A DNA stretch of 64,000 bases from Pseudofabraea citricarpa. Taxonomy: Eukaryota; Ascomycota; Leotiomycetes; Helotiales; Dermateaceae. Positions 23,315-35,523 of this stretch are shown piece by piece. Where the stretch lies: the NCBI GenBank assembly GCA_029641185.1, contig JAPWGK010000002.1, positions 1,922,001 to 1,986,000 of the forward strand. Reading direction: 5' to 3'. Both the position numbers and the translations under genes were made by a program. A model generated the notes under the pieces. That model was not told the origin of the DNA, did no database searches, and saw only the letters and a program-made list of their open reading frames with translations. The first letter of the stretch is position 1; each line of letters begins with the position of its first letter.

Positions 23315-25350
23315 TTACCAAAGCTCGACCTCTAAGAGCAATTGCGGAAGCGCAGTAGAACTTTCCGGCATAGACCATGTAAAGTTCCAGTACTCAAAAT
23401 CACTGTAGAGAGTCAGTCAGTCGATCAAATATTTACAGAAAGACGATAGCTTACTTGATTGTAGAATCTGAACCGCCATAGCTACCTGCAAACGAAACAG
23501 TATATGTCTCATTAACTGTGCCGGATACTGTGACATTCAAACCTTGAATGTCCTCAAGGGTTGAGACAGTTGGCTTAGCAAGGAAAGGAGACACAATTAG
23601 CGAGAAGATAGAGCTAGAGTTCCCGAGAGGATAGGTGAGATTCAACGTTCCAGGAGCTGCTTCAGCGGTGACAGCATACTCGGTCGCATAAAGAGTAATG
23701 AAACCAATACCATTGCCTGTATCCCATTGGATCAAAGCTGGGTTGAAAGTACCGGGGTTCTTTGCTGGACCTCCAATAACATTCTCGCTAAACGTTTCAG
23801 CTCCGATTGAAATGTTGGGAGCAAGCCATGCAGTGATGTTTCTGGGGTAGGTATCGAATGGTGGTGAGAATGTCGATGAATTGAATGTGTGCTCTCCACT
23901 GAACTCCTTAAGAGCCGGGAAAACAGATTCTGGGATCAAAGTCTCGTGGAAAGGCTATATTTTTCGGAAATTAGTCAGTACCGAATTAAGATGATTAATA
24001 TTACAACTACAAGAGCGAGTCTGAGCCATAAATCATTGAATTATGACGTTATTTTCTCGGCAAAAGGGATAGGGCTCGACTTACAGCTAGAATAGCGATC
24101 AAAGGAGCCCAGGCGAAATCTGCGTTATGAGACATAACATAAGGCTAGAAATGGTATTAGCATCACCCACTCAAGCGAAGATTGGCGGCATAGCATACTT
24201 TCGAAACGACTGATGAGTTCTCTTTGCCGATGTAGCTCCATAGATGAAGGGCCATCAAACTTAAATACTTATTCATGTCAAATCCATATGAGCGATCCCA
24301 AGGTCCAGCAACATTCTTGAGTTGTGGATGCCACAACTGTGCCACAGCCTCCCAGGTATGAGCGACCATGACGGGTCCTTTTTGTGCCATAATAGAATCC
24401 GAAGGAAGGTATTTGGCCCAGAGCGTCAAAGCCCAGAGAGAAACTCCCGTGTAAGTTCCAGAGTTAAATTCCGAGAGTGTATTGGCACGATCAAAGAGAT
24501 CTACAATTTCACCTGCATAAGTTTCGCCTGCCAAGGTCATGTTACTGTCATTGAGACGACGGCCAGTCCAACCAGAAACAAAAGCTCTCATGATAGACTA
24601 TTCAATTGTTAGTTAATTGCAATTGAGACTTTTTATTTTCCATACTCACGGGATTGCTGTACGCTGGGTACAAATTGTCGTCATCTACACCTCCAACACG
24701 ATAACTATCACCAACGGTAGTGTTAAACAGTGATTCTTCGATCAAATTCGTCACATCAACTGGAATCAAGTGCCCAAATTCTTCCTAAATCACGTGTTAG
24801 TGATAACCTCGAGTATAAAATCACAAATTCAGCTTACAAGAGCAACAATGAAAGTGGTTCCGATGAAGCCACGCCAATTAGGATCCCAACTGTTATAGAT
24901 ATTTGGAGGGTAGGCTGGGGAGCCAACCAATGGCTCTTCTGGCTCCTTCTGATAATCGGCATACCTTCTTTGGATCAGCAACTAGAATCAAAAGAAAGAG
25001 CAAGACAACTGAACTGACCATTGTTCAGCGGGGTCCTGAAATTGACCTCCAATAACGTTGGTAATTATTTTCAGAGCCTCCTCAACATCACTGCCCTCAT
25101 TTCTAGCAAGTAAACCAACGGCATACCATGCTGAGCTTCGAGTCTCGTGACGGAGAGCTGATGCTCCACCAATGTCATAAAGATAGCCTGACGGCGCATC
25201 ATAAAAGTCATCCATCCATTCCATAGACTCATTGAAGAGGCCTTGGGTATTTAAAGGTAAAGAGGAGACATAAGAAGAAGCAGAGCTGTTGGCACTCAAG
25301 ACACCTGGGACCAGAGCGACAGCGGCTGCAATTGCCGTGAGGGAAAGCAT
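23315..25350 (-). CDS. Large secreted protein, unrecognised family
   Basis: Seven exons (25019-25350, 24838-24964, 24650-24784, 24199-24597, 24085-24144, 23455-23954, 23315-23402) join in phase to 546 residues. The introns are 52-54 nt except the fifth, which is 130 nt. A signal peptide covers about residues 1-20. The N-terminal ~320 residues are Trp/Tyr-rich helical segments with motifs such as YPPNIYNSWDPNWRGFIG, VGGVDDDNLYPAYSNP and EFNSGTYTG. The C-terminal ~200 residues read as beta-rich with many NxS/T sites. A helical toroid plus beta-sandwich layout is used by several polysaccharide-active enzymes, but I see no diagnostic catalytic motif, so this is only a guess. It is divergent from the permease at 26326 across a 975-bp shared promoter. 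Real gene, function unknown. Confidence 0.85.
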
Positions 25351-26325
25351 GATGGCAAGCAAATCCTAAAGCACAAATTCCGAAGGAGAAAAAAATCTCT
25401 TGGCTTTTTGAGACCATCGCAGCTTCCATGAGCTTTTTATACCTCGGAAATTCATGGTGTGCCATGCAACGAAGCCGAGCACTTTTGCCTGCCTACGTAT
25501 CTTGGCTTCCCCGTCGGTTCGGCTTCGCATTTTCCCACCTTTCTCAATCGCGAGGTAACATTCCCCTCCGGCAGGTACCGAGTAACCTACATTAACGAAC
25601 GGGTTCATCTAATGAATGACCTTTTAGGTCATAGCACCGAAGGTTCACCGCTGGGATGCACGATCATCACGGCTGGATGTTCTCATGGTCGGCAGAAGTG
25701 GAGTGTTTCCTCGCTTAATCTACCGCGGCAGCGGGGTTGTTCCCAGCCCCTTATTTTGTTTAGGGCCGTGGCAACAGCTTATCATGATAACATGCAGCAT
25801 TTGCCGGCCTGTTCACCGGTTCACCGGTAACCCCATCTTTTCGAAGATTCCTCGAGGCTTTTTGACGCTGTGAGAAGCTTTCAAGACGAGCTATTTGGAA
25901 GCGAAAAGAACAGTGAAAACGGGGTCGAAGCAGGGTAGACCTTGCTGGGTCGCCGTAGCTTCAACTCCAAAGATTTCTCCATCTTCTTCGGCTTTGCACA
26001 CACCGATCGGCATGAGTAATGCAGGTATGTCAGGTACCACCGTATGGTTATCTATTCCACGGCCAGGGTTAACCGGCACTCTCCACGTTTTCATATCAGA
26101 CGTTGCACCGGTTTTTCCTGCTGCTAAAGCGGAGTTCACCTGCCAAAATGTGTGATAACATGCCTTTTATGGATTGCTTACCCCAGGGAGGGCTACTGAA
26201 TCTCGATCTTGCGGTTCATATATCCCACAGCGACAAGACTCTTTGCTTTTAGAAAAAGTCTTGTCAACGTCAGCCACTGAATTGCTATCAAAATTTAACG
26301 TTTGTCGCGATAATCTTCTTCAATC
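25351..26325. promoter_or_regulatory. Bidirectional promoter with tandem TCACCGGT
   Basis: The 975-bp region separates the divergent secreted-protein and permease genes. Two head-to-tail TCACCGGT octamers occupy 25813-25828 and another ACCGGT is at 26107-26112. Related motifs occur upstream of genes 29178 and 32536. Function as an operator is inference. Confidence 0.45.
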
Positions 26326-28538
26326 ATGGCTGAAGAGCACAAAGATGCCGTTGGCATCGTTGACACGGTCCACGATGGCACAGATTCTGGAAAGGAGTCT
26401 CTGAATGCCGACGAAGTTCGTTTGGCTCAAATGGGTGAGCTTTCGGAATATTATGTTGAGTGAAATATCTGCTTATTGATTGAATCAGGACATAAACAAG
26501 AACTGAAGAGACATTTCGGCATTCTGAGTTTGATTGGGCTTGCATCGACAACGACAATCTCATGGACTGGTAATTCAAACCCAAGCCTTATGCAGGTTCA
26601 ATAAGGCAAATATTGATTATTTTATCAGGTCTCGGACTTGGACTCGTCTCAGAAATTAATGCTGGTGGACCTGGAGCTGGTAAGTGTTTCCAGCAATCAT
26701 TCAAGACCTACTTGCTATCATCGAAGGAAGCTAATTTTGATAAAGTCATTTATGGGTTCCTTCTCGTTACCATCCTTCAGTCCTTCTTGGGAGCTTCACT
26801 TGCAGAATTTGTGAGCGCGTATCCTACAGAAGGAGGGATGTATCACTGGATCGCAGCAATTGCTCCCCGTCGCTATACTGGATTTTTGAGTTTTGTTACA
26901 GGGTGGTGCACAGTTGCGGGTTGTATGTATATACTAAATTTGATAGAGTATGTGAATAGATGGCTAACCGTAGCCCAGGGATTTTCACCACCGCCTCGAC
27001 TAACCTCATCTACTCTCAAAATTTCATGGCACTCGTGGCGCTTTATAACACCGATTTGGTCATCAAAACGTGGATGACGTTCGTCGTTTATCAGGTCTTC
27101 AACTTGATCACTTCTGGGATTGTCATGTTTGGGAATGTTGCGATTCCTGGTATCAACAAGTTTTCTTGTGAGTTATGAACATCTCTGAATAAACTGAAAA
27201 TCACAAACTGATAATTAAATAGTGTTCTACCTTCAAATTGCCTGGTTTGTGGTCATGGTTACTGTCGCAGCAAAGGCACCGTCGCACCGTGACTCGGAGT
27301 TCGTTTTCAGAACTTGGATCAACAATACTGGTATGTCATAATAGCAGGTATTATCGACAGTACTGATAAGTTACACGTAGGCTGGGAAAGTAATGTTATC
27401 TGCTTTATTACCGGTTTGGTCAATCCACTTTACAGTCTTGGAGGATTAGACGGAATCACACACATCACTGAGGAGATGCCCAACGTAAGTGTACAAATTT
27501 CCCATCAATACAAGAACTGAAACTAACAAAGTTGCAGCCATCCAGAAATGCACCTCTCGCAATTGGTATAAGCTCCAAATTTCCACGAAAACAACTATAG
27601 CTAACATTCTCTAGCAATCACGTTGACAATTGCTTTTGTGACCGGTTTCACTTACCTGATTACTCTGATGTTCTCAGTACAAGATTACTCTGCGCTCGCC
27701 ACGACTTCAACTGGTTTACCTCTAGCAGAGCTCTTCTTGCAAGCGACAACGACAGTCGGGGGTGCGTTTGCATTGACTTTCATGTTGTGGATCGCTCTAG
27801 GACCATGTATGGTTGGGTCCCAATTGAGTAAGAATTCTTATATATATTGTTTGGCATACAGATCACTAACATCCTCACAGGCACCGGCCGAGTATTCTGG
27901 GCTTTCTCTCGTGACGGAGCACTACCCTTCTCAAACACGTAAACACTCCCCAGCCTCTCGATCAAAGCTTGAAACAAATCTAACATCTCATCCCAGCTGG
28001 TCAAAAGTGAACCCCAAACTCGGCATGCCCTTCAACGCACAGCTATGCGTCACCGCCGTCGTCGCTATTCTCGGCTGCCTGTATCTCGGTTCGACAACAG
28101 CGTTCAACGCCCTCCTCGGCTCAGCCGTCACCATCAACAATTGCGCCTACCTGATCCCCATCCTGACGAACGTGCTGCTGCGTCGCAAGACGATGCACCA
28201 CGGAACATTCCACATGGGATTCGTGAAGGGCATGTTTGTCAACTGCGTCACCGTCTGCTGGCTCATCTTCGCCATTGTGTTTTTCTCCTTCCCTTACTAC
28301 AAACCTGTCACTGGTAAGTCATCGCGTGTTTTGTGTCTTGTGTTTTGTGTTTTGTGGTCTGTGGAGTTGGAGCTAATACGCATTGTGTCTAGCTGTCAAT
28401 ATGAATTATACATGTCTGATCGTCGGGGGGTTCGTCATACTCGAGACTTGTTGGTGGTTCAAGGCGGGTAAGAAATATACGGCACGGATGCTGAAGGCGA
28501 AAGAGGAGAATGCCGATGCTGTTCTGGAGGCCAAGTAG
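26326..28538 (+). CDS. APC-family amino acid/choline/GABA permease
   Basis: Twelve exons, all in phase, give 526 residues: 26326-26434, 26489-26569, 26629-26679, 26746-26922, 26979-27167, 27223-27330, 27381-27484, 27538-27565, 27615-27827, 27881-27938, 27997-28313, 28393-28538. After a polar head come RHFGILSLIGLASTTTISW, the EFVSAYPTEGGMYHWIA segment and the LGGLDGITHITEEMPNPS loop. All are hallmarks of the fungal choline/GABA-type amino acid permeases with about twelve transmembrane helices in the plasma membrane. FWAFSRDGALP follows in a later loop. The substrate (amino acid, GABA, choline or another amine) cannot be fixed. The eighth exon is only 28 nt. Shares its promoter with the secreted protein to the left. 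Confidence 0.92.
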
Positions 28539-29177
28539 ATTCTCAAGATAATATTCCGGCGACGAAACTTATGGGGCACGACGACAGTAGATATTATGGC
28601 TGATTTCCAACTTACGAGAAGAATCTATATATACAAGAATGATCATCTCGACAAGATAGAATGTTAGAAAATAATTTCGAACTTAATCAGAAACTCAGAA
28701 TCGCATACATAAATGCATAAAAAGAGGACCCGTTTCCTTTTTGATCCCAGAAAACCAAAACCTAATGACTTCCCAGGTTCCCGGTTCATGGGAACCGTAT
28801 CCACATTCTTTTACTTCTCCCAAACTTTCTTTCCGTGACATCAGACCTTCAGGGTTCTTCTGATCTTCAGCCTTTTAAGTGACCCGGTAATTCTTTCACC
28901 GGTGATACCACCTTTTCCTGCCGGAACCTCGTACATGTATTCTTGAACATACACGCATTCAGGCTCAGGAAGTCAAGTTAACTAGATCACCGGCCCGGAA
29001 GTCCCTTTTTATACGGCTGTGTCATGTGATGGATGTGAGGCACGTTTGATGAGTTGTTAATACTTGCCATTAACGCACTCTTATTATTAACTTTCTCTTC
29101 TGATTCCCTTGGTCTGAGTTAAATTCGAAGACAAAAAGAAAGGAACACAGAACGAAAGAAAGGAACGTCAAGAAAGG
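28539..29177. promoter_or_regulatory. Upstream region of NagB-like gene with CACCGGTG palindrome
   Basis: Contains the 10-bp palindrome TCACCGGTGA at 28896-28905 and a TCACCGG at 28987-28993, about 280 and 190 bp before the next start codon. No coding signal. Confidence 0.45.
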
Positions 29178-30393
29178 ATGAGATTTATTGTAAAACCTGG
29201 CCCGAAAGAGGTAGGTAGATACGTCGCTCAATATATCGTCGGTACGCAGTCATGTTATTTTCTTTTTCGTACCTATTCAAGACATTTGATCTTTGAATGA
29301 GATTGGTTCTGACTTTCGTGTGCCAACAGACAGGATCAGCAACTTCGCACCAACAGCTACAAAACCTTTCGTACTCGGTTTACCGACCGGTAGCAGCCCC
29401 TTAACCATTTACCAAATCCTAATTGAGAAATACGAGGGTGGTGAGATCTCATTCAAGCATGTTGTCACATTTAACATGGTACCATACTTCTTCGCCTTTT
29501 CCGTCTCGCTCGTCTAAAGACTGAAAATAGGATGAATACGTCGCACTTCCCGAAGAGCATCCTGAATCCTATCATACATTCATGCACACAAACTTCTTTT
29601 CGCATATAGATATCCCCCCTCAGAATATTAATATTCTTAATGGCAACGCACTAGATCTGAGGGGAGAATGTATTGCATATGAAGCGAAGATTGCTGCTGT
29701 AGGCGGAATCGATTTATTTCTTGGCGGCATCGGCTCAGATGGCCATATCGCATTCAACGAGCCTGGCAGTAGTTTGGTGAGCAGAACAAGAATCAAGACT
29801 TTGACGTACGAGACGATAGTTGCGAACTCGAGGTTTTTCGAAGGTGATGTGGAGAAAGTTCCGAAATGTGCTTTGACCGTGGGAGTGGGAACGGTCATGG
29901 ATGTAAGTTGATATTCGTTTTGCGCTTGTCTCCCAAACTGAAATTGTTTCCTTAGGCTAGAGAAGTAGTCATCATAGCTACTGGTCCTGGTAAAGCCTTA
30001 GCGGTCAAGAAGTGTGTCGAAAATAATGTAAATCATATGTGGACGGCATCTTGTCTGCAAAGCCATGCGTGTGCTATGTATGTAGTTGATGAAGATACGA
30101 CACTTGAACTGCAGATGAAAACTCTGAAGGTATGTGTCGCTCGTCTGGAACCTCGGTCAAACTGACCAGTTTGGAAGCATTTTACAGATGTCGAAGAAGG
30201 TATGAATAGCCTGGCCATGCGCACAATGGCAGTAGTACCAAAGCGCATACAAGTGACTCCATTCTTGGAAGCTGCTGAGAAAGAGATGACCTTTGATCGT
30301 ATTGCTTCGCGAATCAGAAGTCAGAACTTCAAAGAAGTGGAGCGAAAGGTAGAAGTGGCACTGAGGAGCTTAGACTCAGCACGCCGGTATTGA
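29178..30393 (+). CDS. nagB: Glucosamine-6-phosphate deaminase
   Basis: Five exons (29178-29241, 29330-29478, 29531-29902, 29956-30129, 30178-30393) give 324 residues. It converts glucosamine-6-phosphate to fructose-6-phosphate plus ammonia, the last step of GlcNAc catabolism, in the cytosol. Active-site residues fall at the same numbers as in the bacterial enzyme: D72 in MDEYVALP, and D141, H143 and E148 in [16 protein letters not shown]. The conserved [10 protein letters not shown] and [10 protein letters not shown] segments follow. The C-terminus is about 50 residues longer than in E. coli. The third and fourth exons have short, standard boundaries; the first intron is 88 nt. The next gene, a Zn2Cys6 regulator, converges on it with only 42 bp between stop codons. 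Confidence 0.95.
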
Positions 30394-30435
30394 TATGCCT
30401 ATTTAGGATTCCAAATACTCGAGTAATGGAACCGA

Positions 30436-32536
30436 CTACTGCAACGGCTCTTGAGATGGCCATTGTGCTGGATAAGGAAATTGAAGGCTCATTTCATCGA
30501 ATATCGACCATGAAAGGTTATCAGGCATATTACTGGTCATCATGCCAGGACTGACTGGTGGCGGTGTATGTATATTTTGGAAGTTAGCTTCTAGCTTGCT
30601 AGCTAGTTGCATCCTCAATCCAGTTTGAGGCTCTTGGGTCATTCGAAGAGTGTTTAAAAGATCTTGGACCAATGGCAAATCTAGAGCGAATTAGTGATAT
30701 CAAATCACAAGTTACGAATGACTTACCATCTTCTTCTCCTACGCCGCCTTCGATTCCTTGGAGAACTAGAAGTGCTGCCCAGGTAATCATCTACTAAAGT
30801 CAGTAATTGGCATAGAAGTTTGTTGAGGTACATACGACAAGATCCCAGTTCGCCCAGATGCTTTTGTCGTCTAGTTGCATTTTCAAAGCTGCTCGTGCAG
30901 AAACAAGTAGTTCCCGCCTTTCAAGAGAAGTAGTTGATGTTGAGAACAAGTTGAAACCCCGAGCAGGGTGATAAATTGATAGGACCAGTAGTCGATGTAA
31001 AATATACTGCCTGAAAATAAGCATACGATCATGCTCGGAAGAGAATTTTCCTTTAAATGTCTTAGCAATTGCGTTCAAAATTCGTTCTAGTGCCTTACGC
31101 GATGAGGTATTGAATCTTGCAAGCCATCGATCAAGCTGTGTAGCCCAATCTCTGATAACTGCAGCATCCACTGGCGTAAATGGCGAAGTCAACAACGGAC
31201 TTTCGACTAGTGTAGAGAAACAAGACCATATTGTTGGTAGACCTCTACCAGTGAAGTGAGTAAGCCCTGTATGCATCATCTGTGTGAGGCTATTAATATC
31301 ATCCTCGGGAGATATGTGTAGCCGTGGCAACGGCGCATGGAGTGGAATAATTGGACACGACATGTGCAGTGATGCATGCTCGAGGTCTAAGATCTGCGCA
31401 AGGTTAGCAAATTTTTGCTTCTTCGAGCATTGAACTTACTTGAAGCCCGGAAAATAGCCTTTGCCATTCCCTCGACCTCTCATCAACCTCTTTGGGACAG
31501 GACTCCAAAACCAAGCGATAACCGATAGAGATCCATATTCCCGTTGTCTTGGTAGAAGCTTCGCATGTGAGACCGGCAAGAATCAACCCTAAAACATCCT
31601 GGAAAGCACTCTCTTCCAATGTACTCGCTGAGGCTTGCAATGTTAAGTCAAGCTCGGGATGAGGTATACTTAGTTCTGCAATAGCACCACACATGATAAT
31701 AAAATAGTCTGATGATAAAGCAGCAAGTTCTGCTGTTGTGTGTCGAAGTGATGAGACATAAAGCATAGAAGCAAGAAGCAATGGTGTTGGTGCTGAAAAT
31801 GTTTGTTTAGTGGGAAGAAAATGTAAACCTGGCATGTTCTTGTGAAAGCTAACAAACGTCAATATTAATCCGAAGCAACAAGCGAGAAACTCACTCAAGC
31901 CATAATTGTTTCACAGTGTTCTGCGCCCAGATTTTGTTATTTGGTACTTGGCGTGGGCTTTGTCTTAGCTGAGCAAGAGCTGCCCAAAGACCGAGAAGTG
32001 AGGGATCTTTTGGGTCATTTGAGATTAAATTTTGATCTTCACCTTCAGGAGGACTTGACTTCGGATCGAATGCAAGATATGCCTCGATAGCATCAAGGCG
32101 ATTTAGTACTGCTTGAAAAGAGTGATTACTTTGTGGAGACACGGTCCACTGGGTAGCACTTGTTGTTACAGATTGTGGGGGAGTATCTCTTGAGCTCGCC
32201 GCCTAATTACGTAGATCAGCGCCATCACATTTTGACAGATTGAAAGACAAGTTACATTTGCCCTTGGTTTGAAAATACACTGAACGCCAGCCCGTACGCA
32301 TCGTCGACAGGCAGGCCCTTCATCGACTCTACATTTCATCTACAGAATTCAGCAATCTACACGTGCTAGAAACCAGAGGATTTAAGGCACCTTTAATCGC
32401 CTGCATTTTACTGCCACTCAATCAGCACAAATCGGAAAGACTGCATATAAACACGTGACTACTTACTGCACGCCTTTGCGGCTTTGGGGGCTGCAGGCGC
32501 TGCAACGTTACTTGGCGTTTGATTCAACGACATCAT
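30436..32536 (-). CDS. Zn2Cys6 transcription factor, eight exons
   Basis: Exons 32467-32536, 32391-32410, 32256-32339, 31895-32202, 31440-31848, 30836-31393, 30727-30790 and 30436-30680 give 585 residues. The zinc cluster is spread over the first three exons: exon 1 ends after KAC, a 20-nt microexon supplies KCRRLK, and exon 3 continues MKCRVDEGPACRRC through GVQC. This gives C-x2-C-x6-C-x7-C-x2-C-x6-C. A possible coiled coil (NRLDAIEAYL) follows and then a long helical regulatory region. It resembles the Leu3/PrtT-like branch, with low confidence. It is convergent with the glucosamine-6-phosphate deaminase gene, so regulation of the neighbouring catabolic genes is plausible but unproven. Its own promoter holds a CCGGTGA/ACCGGT pair at 32750-32767. 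Confidence 0.88.
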
Positions 32537-35523
32537 GTCATTTCATGCTTAGACGTTTGTTCTATCTCGACGAAAGCCTGACTATTCTGCAGAAGTCATC
32601 CGGAGTGTAGAATGGTAGAAGGGCCCGGAGAAGATTGCTGCGGTTTGAGCGGAGGCTGGACAGGGGAAGAGATAAAGGCCGGACGAGAGTGGGGAAAACA
32701 AGCTAGCGCGCATGTGGAAAGCGTGTGCAATTTAGAGAGCCGGCTTTGGCCGGTGAACTTGACCGGTTTCAATCAAACTTTTTCGCAGTCTTCTTCTCGA
32801 GATAAGGCTCTTCCATCGTACGAACATTGCTACTTGTGACTTTGCGGCCAATGGAAGATAGCTGCATCTCTACCTCGAAAGCGCACTCGGCCGAGCATCT
32901 AAACGTGCTTTTCTAGGATGGCTTGGCTGTGAAGCTGAGTAACGACTTCTGGAAACTTTGCTAATGTCCCGAATCCCAGTTGTATATTACAGAATGTCTC
33001 GAATGCCCTTTAGGGAATTATCTCGAAGAACAATTGCCCCAATGGTCATTATGGGAAGAACTTCTCTACAACCCCGGATCTCGTGTTTGAAACGCACTCG
33101 ATAGCTATGTCAACTCGAGATGACATGTAACGCCGACCAACTCCCAGGAAAGGCTCACGGCAAGCTTCGTACGCCAATTTGGTTATCACTATCATTCAAC
33201 TGAGTGTCTTTTGGGCTTCGCTGGATTTTTACAGCTCAGGATATCCCACTAAGGTTGCTGTACACCATATTGAACACAGCTAGATGAGAAGTGGATGCAG
33301 ATGATACGATGGAGTCGAAGTGGCTACTATGCTAGAAAAACTGCTATTCTTGCGGAATTTGTAGTAGGCAGGGCTTCGCTCTCAAAGCGACACAATCTAA
33401 ATACCTTTTTGGACCAGCAACAACAACCAGCTTCATACCAAACGAAAGAGCACAATAATGAGGGTACTGTGACAAATACGCCACGCTGCTTCCAGATTTA
33501 TCTCATTGCAGACCACCCACAAAAGCCCTGTTTTGAGGCGGACAGATGAATCAATATTCACCGGCGCCTTTGGACATTGTATTTTTCTCGTACCAACAAT
33601 ACCACTAGCACACTTGTACCATCGTCCTAGACCATTTTACAAAGCATGAAGGCCCTGCTAGAAGCCAAACTCGGTACTGGTTCGAACAGCGCATTTATCG
33701 ACGCGTGACGGATCACAACTTTTCTGAATCGGGCATCCAATGACGAACTTGAAAAATAAAATCCACAGATGATTGTTAATTGGATTGGAGCCCATTCGAC
33801 ACTGAGTTTCTAGTGCTGCCCAAACACTCCATGCGACAACGCAGTCGGCATCCAATCCACTTCAGCCAACCATCTAGACGCGTGAGAAGCGGATATCAGG
33901 CATGTATCTCACTGAGATAGTAAATACCACTTGCTACTATTGCCAGGTCTGGTCTCTTCTGGTGCCAGCAACACTGGCTGCAAGCCCATGAACATTCCAT
34001 TCCATTAACACGTTGTTGATGCGTCGTTTTGGTCCATGGCATCATCAAATAAATCGGGCAATCTGGTGATGGTCCGCGAGGAGCCGAGAGGATCGCACTT
34101 TGTGCCGAACCCGACAGAGGCTAAGGCAGTCCAGATTCTACCGTGGCTCTCAATGAGCGATCAGCAAGATTGGCTGGAGTTGGCTGGAGTTGGCCTTGCA
34201 AGCGGTAATCTCGAATGGGGCAGGTGGGCTTCAGGATCCAAGGTCGCCTCAGATATCTTGCATGCAGACCTCCAAGGTGGCAATAGTTGACATACAGCCC
34301 ATGTGAGAGCACTGCATACACACTTGAATCCGCTCGCGTTTCTCTTTGGGCGGAGCCCAAGCACGAGCTGCCAGGTTAGACGACAGTACAGCTGGATACA
34401 TGTACAGTACTTTCTTTCGCAGCAAGCAGAACATCCCGAGACCCGCCAGCAAGTCGGGCATGATCGAATGCTGTCGAAGGTTCGCTAATCGAGTACAACC
34501 CTGGCTTGAATGCTCAATCCTCAGAAATTGAGGGTTTCGGGCTGGCTGGCAAAAAGAGGGCCTCAATTGGAAGTACCAGGGTACCAGGGTGCCAGCGGTG
34601 TCGGAGCTGATGCTGTCGCGGGGCAGCAACAACAGCAAAGAATGCACGCGGAACTATGAGTCTTGGATGACTCAAAATCCTCAACTCCGGAATTCATCTT
34701 CTCGGAAAATGACGTGCGAGTCCACTTGGTAATGTGAGGCGAGAGAAATGAGGTTACTCACCAGATCAGATCACCAGGAGAGAGTCAATTGGGCTTGAAA
34801 TGGAAGAGGAAGAGAGGGGTGAGGAGATGGAGGGGCAGCAACCAGAAAAGGTCCCCGCACGCGAGCTCTTGCACGTGACGGCGATTAAACGAGCGCGGCA
34901 TCCGTTCAGGAACTCCAATAATCCAAAGGTCCTCCTCACCGCTCCTTCACCCAACCTCGTCGCTTTCACAACCATTCGTGCAACAGTTATTCACGCCCCG
35001 CAAGTACAGCGGTGTGGATTTTATGTATGACCAACACAGCGCTCTACCCGCGGACCGCCCCGCACGTCGAACGCGTGCCTCAAGCTCATGCGTCCCTTTC
35101 ACGACCCCTCATGTACTTGCATGTACTCTAATGCAGCTCCAAAGTAGAGCATGAACCACACGGCCTGCCAGGACATGGCTAGAAGCGTCAAGTGCGTATT
35201 CTTCTGTGCATCTCGCTGCAAGCGCTTCCAAGGTGGGATAGATCGATTGCATGGCTGCGGAACCGTTGGCCAGGAGGGGGCGAGCAGCAGGCGTCTGGAC
35301 AACAACTTGATGGAAGACGTGTCTCACCGTCTTGTCAGTCAATATTGATACAGTTTCAAGATCTGACTTTATCCACCAGCTGTCAATCACCCCACCCTAA
35401 GCCTTATAAGTCCAGACGCTCCCTCGAGCATTGCTTTTCCAATCTTCTCTTACATTCTTGCTTCCGATTTCTACTCCTACCAGTTTCTAAAAGACCCGTT
35501 CTATACTTCCAATTCTATTCGAT
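32537..35523. other. 3-kb intergenic region
   Basis: The largest gene-free stretch. The left end is the promoter of the regulator (CCGGTGA and ACCGGT at 32750-32767). Small local duplications occur, e.g. TTGGCTGGAG twice near 34171-34192 and GTACCAGG twice near 34574-34588. Short frames at 33295-33549, 34036-34290 and 35109-35390 show no motifs and overlap on both strands, so I call no gene. Confidence 0.45.
32750..32767. promoter_or_regulatory. Paired CCGGTGA / ACCGGT motif
   Basis: CCGGTGA at 32750-32756 and ACCGGT at 32762-32767 lie about 215 bp upstream of the regulator start, echoing motifs at 25813-25828 and 28896-28905. Regulatory role is inference. Confidence 0.35.

Noticed and set aside
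34036..34290. Short frames in the 3-kb gap
   Set aside because: Both strands are open over the same bases, with no motif, splice sites or neighbours to support a gene.
32537..35523. Transposon or CRISPR-like array in the large gap
   Set aside because: Only a few short local duplications were found; no regular spacing, terminal inverted repeats or transposase fragments.
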